57,140 nucleotides of DNA, from the NCBI GenBank assembly GCA_017551095.1, contig JAFZMQ010000023.1, positions 1-57,140 on the forward strand, in the 5' to 3' direction. The translations under genes and the position numbers were made by a program. The notes beneath the pieces were generated by a model, which was not told the origin of the DNA, ran no database searches, and saw only the letters and a list, made by a program, of their open reading frames with translations. The stretch's first letter is position 1. Each line of letters opens with the position of its first letter. This document shows positions 10,541-17,554 of this stretch, in pieces. Source of the stretch: Clostridia bacterium (GTDB lineage Bacteria; Bacillota; Clostridia; UBA1381).

Positions 10541-10569
10541 TTGTCATTTTTTGGGTTTTGTGGTATAAT
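10541..10569 (+). promoter_or_regulatory. Sigma-A promoter of the nuclease-like gene
   Basis: TTGTCA (10541-10546), 17-base spacer, TATAAT (10564-10569), with TG one base before the -10. It lies directly after the rplQ terminator and reads into the gene at 10677 through one copy of the palindromic repeat. Confidence 0.8.
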
Positions 10570-10590
10570 GATAGTATGACAATGAAGAAG

Positions 10591-10644
10591 GACAATCCCT
10601 CAGTCTCGCATCGCTCGACAGCTCCCTTTACACAAGGGAGCCTT
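10591..10644 (+). repeat. Palindromic intergenic repeat, copy 1
   Basis: Contains ACAATCCCTC, an imperfect hairpin bounded by GTC/GAC, and the perfect hairpin GCTCCCTT-TACAC-AAGGGAGC. The same sequence in reverse complement lies at 11552-11604. It sits in the 5' untranslated region of the next gene. Confidence 0.8.
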
Positions 10645-10676
10645 GAAAAAACATATTATATTTTGGAGGTAATATA

Positions 10677-11537
10677 ATGGCAAATTTAACTAAAATGGAA
10701 AGAATATCTTTAAAAAATAATCAAGAGATAAAAGAAGATATGATACAGAAGTTTCTTTTTGACGATCCAAAGGTATTAGGATTGGGGGAATTAACATCTA
10801 TACAAAGAGAAAAGATCCAACCACAAGGCGGGAGATTGGACTTGCTGTTTGCAGATGACAATAATACAAGATATGAGGTAGAAGTTCAATTAGGAGCAAC
10901 AGATCCAAGTCACATTATAAGAACAATTGAGTATTGGGACACAGAAAAAAAGAGATATCCTCAATATGATCATTGTGCGGTGATTGTTGCAGAAGAAATC
11001 ACAGGTAGGTTTATGAATGTTATTCAGCTGTTCAATGGGGCTATACCGTTAATTGCGATACAAATTTCAGCATATAAAAATGGAAACGATGTTTCTCTAA
11101 CTTTTACTAAAATTATTGATAGAGTGACATTAGGAATTGAAGATGAAGAAGAAATTGAACCAACTGATAGGAATTATTGGGAAAATCGTAGCACAACTAA
11201 GGTTATGAAAAATGTTGATGAAATATTCTCCGATTTAGGAGATTTAGCAGAAGGCTATGAGTTGAAATACAACAAGTTTTATATAGGAATATCAAAAGAG
11301 GGTTTAGTAAAAAACTTTATAGCATTCAAACCGAAAAAGAATTATTTGTATTTTATAGCTAAGGGAACGGAAGACAGTGAAAAAATTGACAAGATTGAAA
11401 ATGCAAATTTAGAAGTTTCTTATGTTTCAAATTGGAAAGAATACCAAATAAGGATTAACAATATAGAAGAATATAGAAAAAATAGAGAACTAATTAGAGA
11501 ATTGGTTAAGGATTCAATGGAATACTATAACATATAA
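10677..11537 (+). CDS. PD-(D/E)XK nuclease-like protein
   Basis: A 286-residue protein. Around residues 53-66 it has GGRLDLLF followed by YEVEVQLG, the D...ExQ pattern of the PD-(D/E)XK nuclease core, which I take as the basis for the call; a DUF5655-like C-terminal part is possible but unconfirmed. TTGGAGG precedes the ATG. The gene has its own promoter and is bracketed by inverted copies of a palindromic repeat, in a locus where the ribosomal operon normally ends. Sequence is more AT-rich than the neighbours, consistent with acquisition. A role in DNA repair, restriction or mobility cannot be separated from sequence alone. Confidence 0.65.
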   Translation: MANLTKMERISLKNNQEIKEDMIQKFLFDDPKVLGLGELTSIQREKIQPQGGRLDLLFADDNNTRYEVEVQLGATDPSHIIRTIEYWDTEKKRYPQYDHCAVIVAEEITGRFMNVIQLFNGAIPLIAIQISAYKNGNDVSLTFTKIIDRVTLGIEDEEEIEPTDRNYWENRSTTKVMKNVDEIFSDLGDLAEGYELKYNKFYIGISKEGLVKNFIAFKPKKNYLYFIAKGTEDSEKIDKIENANLEVSYVSNWKEYQIRINNIEEYRKNRELIRELVKDSMEYYNI

Positions 11538-11551
11538 TTGAAACTAACAAA

Positions 11552-11604
11552 AAGCCTCCCTTGTGTAAAGGGAGGTGTCAGCCATAGGCTGACGGAGGGA
11601 TTGT
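11552..11604 (-). repeat. Palindromic intergenic repeat, copy 2 (inverted)
   Basis: Reverse complement of the repeat at 10591-10644: CCTCCCTT-GTGTA-AAGGGAGG followed by the perfect palindrome GTCAGCC-TAT-GGCTGAC and GGAGGGATTGT. The GGAGGGA (11595-11601) inside the repeat is positioned 4-5 nt before the next ATG, so the repeat itself supplies a ribosome binding site. Confidence 0.82.
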
Positions 11605-11605
11605 A

Positions 11606-11959
11606 ATGGACCGAAAACACAATAAAGACCTTTTAATATTTGCAAGAGAGCTTAGAAAAAAGATGACCAAGGAGGAGCGGCGTCTTTGGTATAATTTTTT
11701 AAAGTATTATCCCGTTAAGTTTTCAAGACAAAAAATTATAGGAAAATACATAGTTGATTTTTATTGTGCAAAAGCGAATTTGGTCATCGAAATTGACGGC
11801 TCACAGCATTTTGAGGATGAAGGAATTTTAAAAGACGAAATACGAACTAAATACTTGGAAGGCTATGGACTCAAAGTTGTTCGAGTAACCAATATTGATG
11901 TAAATAGAAATTTTAAAGGTGTTTGTGAATATATTGATAATCTTGTAAAAAGTAGGTGA
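11606..11959 (+). CDS. DUF559 family endonuclease-like protein
   Basis: A 117-residue protein of the DUF559 group, related in fold to very-short-patch-repair endonucleases. ARELRKKMTKEERRLWYNFL near the N-terminus, KFSRQKIIGKYIVDFYC in the middle, and VIEIDGSQHF carry the expected catalytic acidic residues and histidine. It starts immediately after repeat copy 2, whose GGAGGGA acts as ribosome binding site. The substrate is unknown. Its stop overlaps the beginning of the next reading frame. Confidence 0.82.
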   Translation: MDRKHNKDLLIFARELRKKMTKEERRLWYNFLKYYPVKFSRQKIIGKYIVDFYCAKANLVIEIDGSQHFEDEGILKDEIRTKYLEGYGLKVVRVTNIDVNRNFKGVCEYIDNLVKSR

Positions 11960-11964
11960 GATTT

Positions 11965-12678
11965 TTGCGAAACATAATTGTAACAGGCGGAACGAGGGGC
12001 ATAGGCGAGGCGATAAGCCGTGAATTTATAAAAAACGGTGACAGGGTTTTTGCCGTATATGAAAAGGACGACAAAACCGCACAAAAATTCGCCAAGGAAA
12101 CTGGTGCAATAGTGATAAAAGCTGATGTTTCGGACAAAAATGCCGTAGAAAAGGTCTTTTATGAAGTGAAAAAATACGGCAAAGCCGATGTTTTGATAAA
12201 TAATGCGGGTATCTCGCAAATCAAGGTATTCTCCGATATTTCGGAGGAAGATTGGGACAGAATGTTTGCCGTAAATGTAAAAAGTGCATTTTTGATGACA
12301 AAATCCGCTCTTCCTGATATGCTCCATAATAAAAAGGGCAAAATTATAAATATATCATCTATCTGGGGGCAGACAGGCGGTTCGTGCGAAGTGCATTATT
12401 CAGCCTCGAAAGCGGCGATAATCGGATTTACAAAAGCACTTGCCAAGGAGCTGGGCTTATCAAACATACAGGTAAACTGCATAGCACCGGGCGTCATAAA
12501 AACCGATATGAATGCACATTTGTCGGCAGAAGAAATGGGCGAATTAACGGAACAAATCCCGTTAAACCGCATAGGAACGCCGCAAGATGTTGCAAGGACG
12601 GCATACTTCTTAGCAAGTAGAGACGCAGATTATATAACAGGACAGGTTTTCGGTGTAAACGGCGGTATGCTGATTTAA
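11965..12678 (+). CDS. SDR-family reductase (FabG/EF-P reductase-like)
   Basis: NAD(P)H-dependent short-chain dehydrogenase. TGGTRGIG is the Rossmann nucleotide motif, NNAG follows at about residue 83, and the catalytic set is S of ISSIW plus YSASK. The GINGG-like end (GVNGGMLI) is typical. The start is uncertain: GTG at 11956 has no ribosome binding site, while TTG at 11965 follows AGGTGAG, so TTG is preferred (237 residues). ISSIWG with SCEVHYSASKAA resembles the branch annotated as elongation factor P 5-aminopentanone reductase (YmfI) more than housekeeping FabG; this is a recollection of the family, not proven here. It may be cotranscribed with the DUF559 gene. Confidence 0.8.
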   Translation: MRNIIVTGGTRGIGEAISREFIKNGDRVFAVYEKDDKTAQKFAKETGAIVIKADVSDKNAVEKVFYEVKKYGKADVLINNAGISQIKVFSDISEEDWDRMFAVNVKSAFLMTKSALPDMLHNKKGKIINISSIWGQTGGSCEVHYSASKAAIIGFTKALAKELGLSNIQVNCIAPGVIKTDMNAHLSAEEMGELTEQIPLNRIGTPQDVARTAYFLASRDADYITGQVFGVNGGMLI

Positions 12679-12680
12679 AA

Positions 12681-12710
12681 AAATGTGACGGTTTAACCGT
12701 CACATTTTTA
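12681..12710. terminator. Bidirectional terminator between SDR gene and trxB
   Basis: AAATGTGACGG - TTTAA - CCGTCACATTT, a perfect 11-bp stem with A and T runs on either side, so it can act on both strands. The trxB stop codon (12700-12702 on the minus strand) lies inside the stem. Confidence 0.88.
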
Positions 12711-13599
12711 ATGCAATATCATTTGCGGCAACCGCACCGTCTGCGGCAGCTGTAATTATCTGCCGGAGCGGTGTTTTTCTTATATCGCCCACCGCGTAAA
12801 TGCCGTCAATATTGGTTCTCATATTTTCGTCTGTTATGATATATCCGTTCTCGTCAAGACTTAAAAGTCCCTTTCCTAAATCGCTGTTAGGTAGTCTGCC
12901 CACGGCTATAAATAGTGCAGAGACGTCTAAAACGGTGGAGTCTGAGGTAGTAGTATTTTTCAAAACAATTGAATTTACCATATCCCTACCTACAATTTTT
13001 TCGACAACCTCATTTGTGCGGACAAGTATCTTTGAATTTTTTACCTTGTCAATTAAAAATGCACTCGCACGGAAAGTGTCCCTGCGGTGAATCAAAAATA
13101 CGGAGTGACAGAATTTAGACAGATAAAGAGCGTCTGCAAAAGCAGTATTTCCGCCACCGACTACCGCGACATTTTTGTCCTTAAAAAACGCACCGTCGCA
13201 GGTAGCACAATAGGAAACACCTCTGCCTGTAAACTCCTTTTCACCATCAACATCAAGCGGACGCGGACTCGCACCCGTAGCAATTATAATTGATTTTGTA
13301 CGGTACTCATTTTTGCGTGTTTTTACAAACTTTGTACCGTCTTCAAAAACCCCGATTTCAAGCACCCTTTCGGAAGAAAAAACACCTCCGAACTTCATTG
13401 CTTGTTCACGCATTTTCTGGGCAAGTTCAAAACCCTTTCCGAAAAATCCCGGGTAATTGTCGATTTCATAAGAGTAGTTAAGTTGTCCGCCTATGCCGGT
13501 GGAATCCAAAATAAGCGTTTTCAAATTTGCCCTTCCCAAGTATAATGCGGCTGTTAGTCCCGCAGGTCCTGCACCGATAACAATAACATCAAAATCCAT
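12700..13599 (-). CDS. trxB: Thioredoxin-disulfide reductase
   Basis: Reduces thioredoxin with NADPH through FAD. The 299-residue product has the N-terminal FAD motif GAGPAGLTAA, the redox-active CATCDG around residue 135, the NADPH motif GGGNTA just after it, and the C-terminal FAD motif GIYAVGDIR. Length and order fit low-molecular-weight TrxR. GGAATGAAAGAGT gives a weak ribosome binding site before the ATG at 13599. It lies 17 nt downstream of the histidine kinase gene on the same strand, suggesting one transcript with the two-component pair. Confidence 0.93.
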   Translation of the reverse strand: MDFDVIVIGAGPAGLTAALYLGRANLKTLILDSTGIGGQLNYSYEIDNYPGFFGKGFELAQKMREQAMKFGGVFSSERVLEIGVFEDGTKFVKTRKNEYRTKSIIIATGASPRPLDVDGEKEFTGRGVSYCATCDGAFFKDKNVAVVGGGNTAFADALYLSKFCHSVFLIHRRDTFRASAFLIDKVKNSKILVRTNEVVEKIVGRDMVNSIVLKNTTTSDSTVLDVSALFIAVGRLPNSDLGKGLLSLDENGYIITDENMRTNIDGIYAVGDIRKTPLRQIITAAADGAVAANDIALKM

Positions 13600-13616
13600 T
13601 ACTCTTTCATTCCTTT

Positions 13617-15026
13617 CTATGCTTTTTCAAGGGTAAATGTAAATGTAGTGCGTTTTGAATTGTTGTCTATGTTGATACTTTTTGCAGTTATCTGTTGTGA
13701 GTGAAGTGCCAGAATGTTTTTGACAAAGAAGAGCCCCAACCCCGCACCCGATTTTTCACGGCTCCGCGATTTATCCGATTTATAGAACCTATCAAAAATA
13801 TACGGCAAATCTGTTTCTTCTATGCCTGTACCTATGTTTGAAATTTCAAAAACAATGTGTGTATTTTCTGAAAAAACCCGTATGTCTATCTGCGTATTTT
13901 CAAAGCTGTATTTTATTGCATTATCCAAAAGGTTGATTATAACACGCTTTATCGAGTCAGGCTCTGCCAGGACAAAAATATTTTCCTGCTCAAAATCTAT
14001 GTTAAGGTCAAGATTTTTCGCTTCAATTTTACTTTCCGCTGCAATTATGCAAAGCCGTATGGTTTCAGCAAAATCAAATTTCTTTATAGAAAGCTTGTAT
14101 CCGTGCGAGGACATTTTTGTCATTTCAAACATATCGTTTGTAAGTCGAACAAGGCGGTTTGATTCCTCTAAAACAAGTTCTAAATATTCTGTTTGTTTTT
14201 CTTTCGGAATAGTTCCGTCTAATATGCCCGAAACAAAGCCTGAAATTGATGTCATGGGCGTTCTTAGCTCGTGCGAAATATCCGATATAAAGCTCGAACG
14301 CATATCCTCCAAATGCTCCAAAGAATCTGCCATATAGTTAAAGCTCGACGCAAGTTGTGCGACCTCGTCTGCGGCAGATACATCAACACGCTTATCGAAT
14401 TTTCCGGAAGCTATCTCCAAAACGGCATCATTTATCTCTTTCAGCGGTTTTGAAACGGAGCGTGAGCCGAAGTAAATCAAAATTAAAGCGAAAATAATAG
14501 CTGCCAAAAGCGAGATTAAAATTATGTGTGAAAATTCCTGCATAGTGCTTTTCATAATACTTGGCGGATAGGAAAAGAATATGCCGCCCAAAACGCTGCC
14601 CTGGTAATAAATAGGCATACCTATAATATGGCGGTGTGACCGCTTTTCAGAAGTTTTCACGAATTTATTTATGTTATTCCCCGAAAGCACCGTGTTTATT
14701 ATTGTGCCTGGTATAATTTCGGAATTGTCGGTTGCTGCAAAAACATTTTGCTCCATATCCATAACGGTTATTTTTGCACCGAGTATCATTGACCATGAGG
14801 CAAGAGTGGAATTATATGCCATTTTGAAGCGGAAATCGTCGGATTCCGCTGCAAATTCGGTCGTAAGGTACTCTATGCTTTTAGACGCTTTCTGTGACGC
14901 CTCCATACGCTCGTGGACAATGTAATTGTTTAAAAGCCCGAACATAGATACAGAAATAACCATAATCACAACGAGTATTATCGCGGTGCTTGTCCAGAAT
15001 AGCTTTTGAAATATAGTTTTAAACAT
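13617..15026 (-). CDS. Membrane sensor histidine kinase (HAMP, HisKA, HATPase)
   Basis: A 469-residue sensor. Transmembrane segments near residues 9-31 and 167-188 enclose an extracytoplasmic sensor domain of about 135 residues. A HAMP linker follows (PLKEINDAVLEIASGKFDKRV), then the dimerisation/phosphoacceptor helix with SHELRTPM (His near 255), and the ATPase domain with N box NLLDNAIKYS, GTGIEETDLPYIFDRFYK and GAGLGLFFVK. It abuts the response regulator gene exactly (stop 15027, start 15026). The signal sensed is unknown. Confidence 0.93.
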   Translation of the reverse strand: MFKTIFQKLFWTSTAIILVVIMVISVSMFGLLNNYIVHERMEASQKASKSIEYLTTEFAAESDDFRFKMAYNSTLASWSMILGAKITVMDMEQNVFAATDNSEIIPGTIINTVLSGNNINKFVKTSEKRSHRHIIGMPIYYQGSVLGGIFFSYPPSIMKSTMQEFSHIILISLLAAIIFALILIYFGSRSVSKPLKEINDAVLEIASGKFDKRVDVSAADEVAQLASSFNYMADSLEHLEDMRSSFISDISHELRTPMTSISGFVSGILDGTIPKEKQTEYLELVLEESNRLVRLTNDMFEMTKMSSHGYKLSIKKFDFAETIRLCIIAAESKIEAKNLDLNIDFEQENIFVLAEPDSIKRVIINLLDNAIKYSFENTQIDIRVFSENTHIVFEISNIGTGIEETDLPYIFDRFYKSDKSRSREKSGAGLGLFFVKNILALHSQQITAKSINIDNNSKRTTFTFTLEKA

Positions 15027-15710
15027 CTATTTAACCTCAAATTTGTATCCGACGCCCCAAACGGTTTTAAGCTGCCAATTTTCATGGGCGGCGTCCAGCT
15101 TTTGACGAAGACGCTTGATATGCACATCAACGGTCCGTGAGTCGCCAAAATAGTCAAATCCCCATACCTTATCCAAAAGCTGCTCTCTTGTATAAACCTT
15201 GTTTGGATTTTGTGCCAAAAAGTATAAAAGCTCAATTTCCTTTGGCGGTGCTTCAACCGTTTCGCCGTTAATTTTAAGCTCGTAGTTTTCGATATTTATT
15301 GAAAGGTTTGGGAAAGAAACCTCTTTTTTTTCTGTGCCCTTTAATGCATCACTTCGTCTTAAAACGGCTTTGACACGGGCCACAAGCTCTTTCGGCTCAA
15401 ACGGCTTTGTCATATAATCATCAGCACCAAGCTCCAAGCCTAAAACCTTGTCAAAGGTATCGGATTTTGCCGTGAGCATAATAATCGGAACTTGCGAGGT
15501 TTTTCTTATCTCTCTGCACACCTGCCAACCATCTGTTTTCGGCATCATAATATCGAGAATTATAAGCTCGGGCGATTCCGTCTTAAAAACGGAAATTGCC
15601 TCTTCACCGTCATATGCACAAACGGTAGTAAAGCCGTCCCTTTCAAGATATAGCTTTGCCAATTCTACAATATTTTTTTCATCATCTGCAATTAAAATTT
15701 TATTACCCAT
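15027..15710 (-). CDS. OmpR/PhoB-family response regulator
   Basis: Partner of the adjacent kinase. The start chosen is ATG at 15710 (MGNKILIADDEKNIV), which follows AAGGAG; the frame is open further upstream but that would run over the promoter. Receiver domain: DDE near the N-terminus, phosphoacceptor D in LIILDIMMPKTDGW, K in KPFEPKE. C-terminal winged helix: YTREQLLDKVWGFDYFGDSRTVDVHIKRLRQKL. 227 residues. Confidence 0.94.
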   Translation of the reverse strand: MGNKILIADDEKNIVELAKLYLERDGFTTVCAYDGEEAISVFKTESPELIILDIMMPKTDGWQVCREIRKTSQVPIIMLTAKSDTFDKVLGLELGADDYMTKPFEPKELVARVKAVLRRSDALKGTEKKEVSFPNLSINIENYELKINGETVEAPPKEIELLYFLAQNPNKVYTREQLLDKVWGFDYFGDSRTVDVHIKRLRQKLDAAHENWQLKTVWGVGYKFEVK

Positions 15711-15735
15711 CTTTTTCAAATCTCCTTGTACCCAT

Positions 15736-15764
15736 ATTATACCATAAAATTTCAAAATAATAAA
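15736..15764 (-). promoter_or_regulatory. Extended -10 promoter of the two-component operon
   Basis: On the minus strand TGG-TATAAT (-10 at 15741-15736) lies 25 nt upstream of the response regulator ATG. The -35 at 17 bases spacing is weak (TTTATT), which fits an extended -10 promoter. Confidence 0.6.
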
Positions 15765-15797
15765 GAGTAATTTTGAAATTTGTCTAAAACACCCGTA

Positions 15798-15826
15798 TTG
15801 ACAGGTTTTTGAGATTGTGTTAAAAT
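15798..15826 (+). promoter_or_regulatory. Promoter facing the element left end (former ychF promoter)
   Basis: TTGACA (15798-15803), 17-base spacer, TAAAAT (15821-15826). It is followed by AGGGAG and ATGAAATTAGGAATAGT, the first 17 bases of ychF, so I infer that it drove ychF before the element inserted between promoter and gene. Confidence 0.75.
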
Positions 15827-15863
15827 AAATGCCGTCAAATGAAGATAGGGAGAAATGAACAAT

Positions 15864-15880
15864 ATGAAATTAGGAATAGT
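15864..15880 (+). repeat. attL core, 17-bp direct repeat
   Basis: ATGAAATTAGGAATAGT, identical to the first 17 bases of ychF at 35905-35921. After it the frame continues only GTTGATGCATAG, leaving an orphan 8-residue peptide frame (MKLGIVDA, 15864-15890) behind the former ychF ribosome binding site AGGGAG. Confidence 0.85.
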
Positions 15881-16006
15881 TGATGCATAGCCTTTTTTCA
15901 TAAATCATCATATCTTAATAAAAACCTATAAAACCCTGTTATTTACAGGATTTGCAGAATATTAAATCAAATAAAGATTTTTATAAATTTATAAATCTCA
16001 ATGCCA

Positions 16007-16034
16007 AAATGGCGAAGTAAATGGCGAAGTATTT
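16007..16034 (+). repeat. Left arm-type integrase repeats
   Basis: ATGGCGAAGTA occurs twice in direct orientation, 13 bases apart, about 130-150 bp inside attL. The related pair at the right end lies just inside attR. The arrangement resembles arm-type sites bound by the N-terminal domain of Tn916-like integrases. Confidence 0.6.
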
Positions 16035-16073
16035 TTGAGATTAAAGCCTTGCAACTCGTAGTAGAATAATTTT

Positions 16074-16115
16074 AAAAAATCCGATTTTACATTTTGTGTA
16101 AAGTCGGATTTTTTA
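16074..16115 (+). terminator. Terminator inside element left end
   Basis: AAAAAATCCGATTTTAC - ATTTTGT - GTAAAGTCGGATTTTTT: a stem of about 17 bp with one G-T pair, flanked by A and T runs. It would stop transcripts from the former ychF promoter before they reach the Fic gene. Confidence 0.85.
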
Positions 16116-16188
16116 GTTAATAGTAAAATCAAGAATAAACTATATAAACTTTGACTTAAAGTAATTTTTCAAAAAAACACATTAAATT

Positions 16189-16252
16189 ATTTCGAGTTAA
16201 GTTGACAAATCGAAATAAGCGTGGTAAAATGCATTTAGAATTTCGAGATAAG
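16189..16252 (+). promoter_or_regulatory. Fic promoter with three operator-like repeats
   Basis: TTGACA (16202-16207), 17-base spacer, TAAAAT (16225-16230). Three direct repeats overlap it: TCGAGTTAAG (16192-16201) directly before the -35, TCGAAATAAG (16210-16219) in the spacer, and TCGAGATAAG (16243-16252) downstream of the -10. The outer two extend to a 12/13 match (ATTTCGAGxTAAG). Confidence 0.75.
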
Positions 16253-16263
16253 AAGGTGGAAAT

Positions 16264-17397
16264 GTGAGGAAAGCTGGAGAATATGTTTCAAATTTAAGCG
16301 GTGAGATTGAATATAAATCATTTCGTCCTGCACCCTTGCCAGTTGCAATAGAAATTGATGAAGAAATGATTTCCCTGCTTACAGCTGCAACAAAAGCATT
16401 AGCAACATTAGATACATTGTCAAGTTATATCCCAAATATAAATATGTTTGTTTCTATGTATGTGCGAAAAGAAGCATTGTTATCATCGCAAATTGAAGGA
16501 ACGCAGGCAACGCTGGAAGATGTTTTAGATCCTTTGATTGAAAAAAATGAAAATCAAAATGTAGCTGATGTAATCAATTATATAAAAGCAACAGAGTTTG
16601 CCCTTGAACGCATGAACTCACTTCCGCTCTGTAATCGGCTTATAAAAGAAACTCATAAGGTTTTGATGAAAGATGTACGAGGTCAGGAAAAGAATCCGGG
16701 AGAATTTCGATATTCTCAAAATTGGATTGGCGCTGCGGGAAGTACGCTTAAAAATGCAAGATATATTCCACCTAATCCCAAAGATATGGAGCAGGCGATG
16801 TCCGATTTGGAAAAGTATATAAATTCAGATGATGAAACAGATTTACTAATTCAGGCGGCGTTAATACATTATCAGTTTGAAACAATACACCCGTTTTTAG
16901 ATGGTAACGGCCGTGTGGGAAGATTGTTAATTACTATGTTTTTAATGGAAAAGAAGAGGCTGAATATGCCTGCTCTTTACATCTCATACTACCTTAAAAA
17001 TAACCGTATTGAATATTATGACCGTATGAGTGAAGTCAGAAATAAAAATAATTATGAACAATGGATAAAATTCTTCCTTCGTGCAATCAAAGAATCATCG
17101 GAAGATGCCGTAGAAACAATTAACAAGCTCTCCGAATTACACAACAAAAATACTGCTATTATTGAGAGTGCGGGAAGAGCTTCAAAAACATTAAAAGAGA
17201 TTTTCGGTTATCTTGAAAAAAGTCCTATTATTGACATAAAGAAAACATCGGAAGAATTATCTCTTGCATTCAGTACTGTATCTGCAAGTGTAAAAAGGTT
17301 AGTAGAATATGGAATACTTGTTCAGACTAATAATGTAAACCGCAACCGAGTGTTCGCTTATGAAGAATATATTGGCATCTTGAGAAAAGATACGTAA
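16264..17397 (+). CDS. Fic-family protein with N-terminal inhibitory motif and C-terminal wHTH
   Basis: Fic enzymes usually transfer AMP from ATP to target hydroxyl groups. This 377-residue protein has the core motif HPFLDGNGRVGR (about residues 209-220) with catalytic His. SSQIEG near residue 73 fits the (S/T)xxxE(G/N) inhibitory helix placed before the core, so activity is probably autoinhibited. The C-terminal part (about 305-365, DIKKTSEELSLAFSTVSASVKRL) looks like a winged helix, making autoregulation through the promoter repeats plausible. Start is GTG at 16264 after AAGGTGG. It is cargo next to the left end of the element. Target is unknown; defence, toxin or regulator roles are all possible. 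Confidence 0.88.
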   Translation: MRKAGEYVSNLSGEIEYKSFRPAPLPVAIEIDEEMISLLTAATKALATLDTLSSYIPNINMFVSMYVRKEALLSSQIEGTQATLEDVLDPLIEKNENQNVADVINYIKATEFALERMNSLPLCNRLIKETHKVLMKDVRGQEKNPGEFRYSQNWIGAAGSTLKNARYIPPNPKDMEQAMSDLEKYINSDDETDLLIQAALIHYQFETIHPFLDGNGRVGRLLITMFLMEKKRLNMPALYISYYLKNNRIEYYDRMSEVRNKNNYEQWIKFFLRAIKESSEDAVETINKLSELHNKNTAIIESAGRASKTLKEIFGYLEKSPIIDIKKTSEELSLAFSTVSASVKRLVEYGILVQTNNVNRNRVFAYEEYIGILRKDT

Positions 17398-17410
17398 AAA
17401 ACACTTTATT

Positions 17411-17434
17411 AGGTGGGTATTTAAGTACCCACCT
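17411..17434. terminator. Hairpin between Fic gene and convergent giant gene
   Basis: AGGTGGGTA - TTTAAG - TACCCACCT, a perfect 9-bp stem 13 nt after the Fic stop. The T tract that follows is interrupted, so it may be a weak terminator. Confidence 0.6.
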
Positions 17435-17554
17435 TGAATTTACCGATTTTTTCTACCGTTACAAAATGTCCATAAAAAGCAAATTAATATACACACACTT
17501 CAAAAATCAAATAAAAACCACTATTAACGTAAAAGTACAATAATGGGGTTGTGC

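Larger units (their letters stand above)
15881..16263 (+). other. Element left end, no gene
   Basis: These 383 bases hold the left attachment region, the arm-type repeats, a terminator hairpin and the Fic promoter, each listed separately. A short inverted repeat CCTGT-TATTT-ACAGG lies near 15936-15951. I see no coding sequence. Confidence 0.6.
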
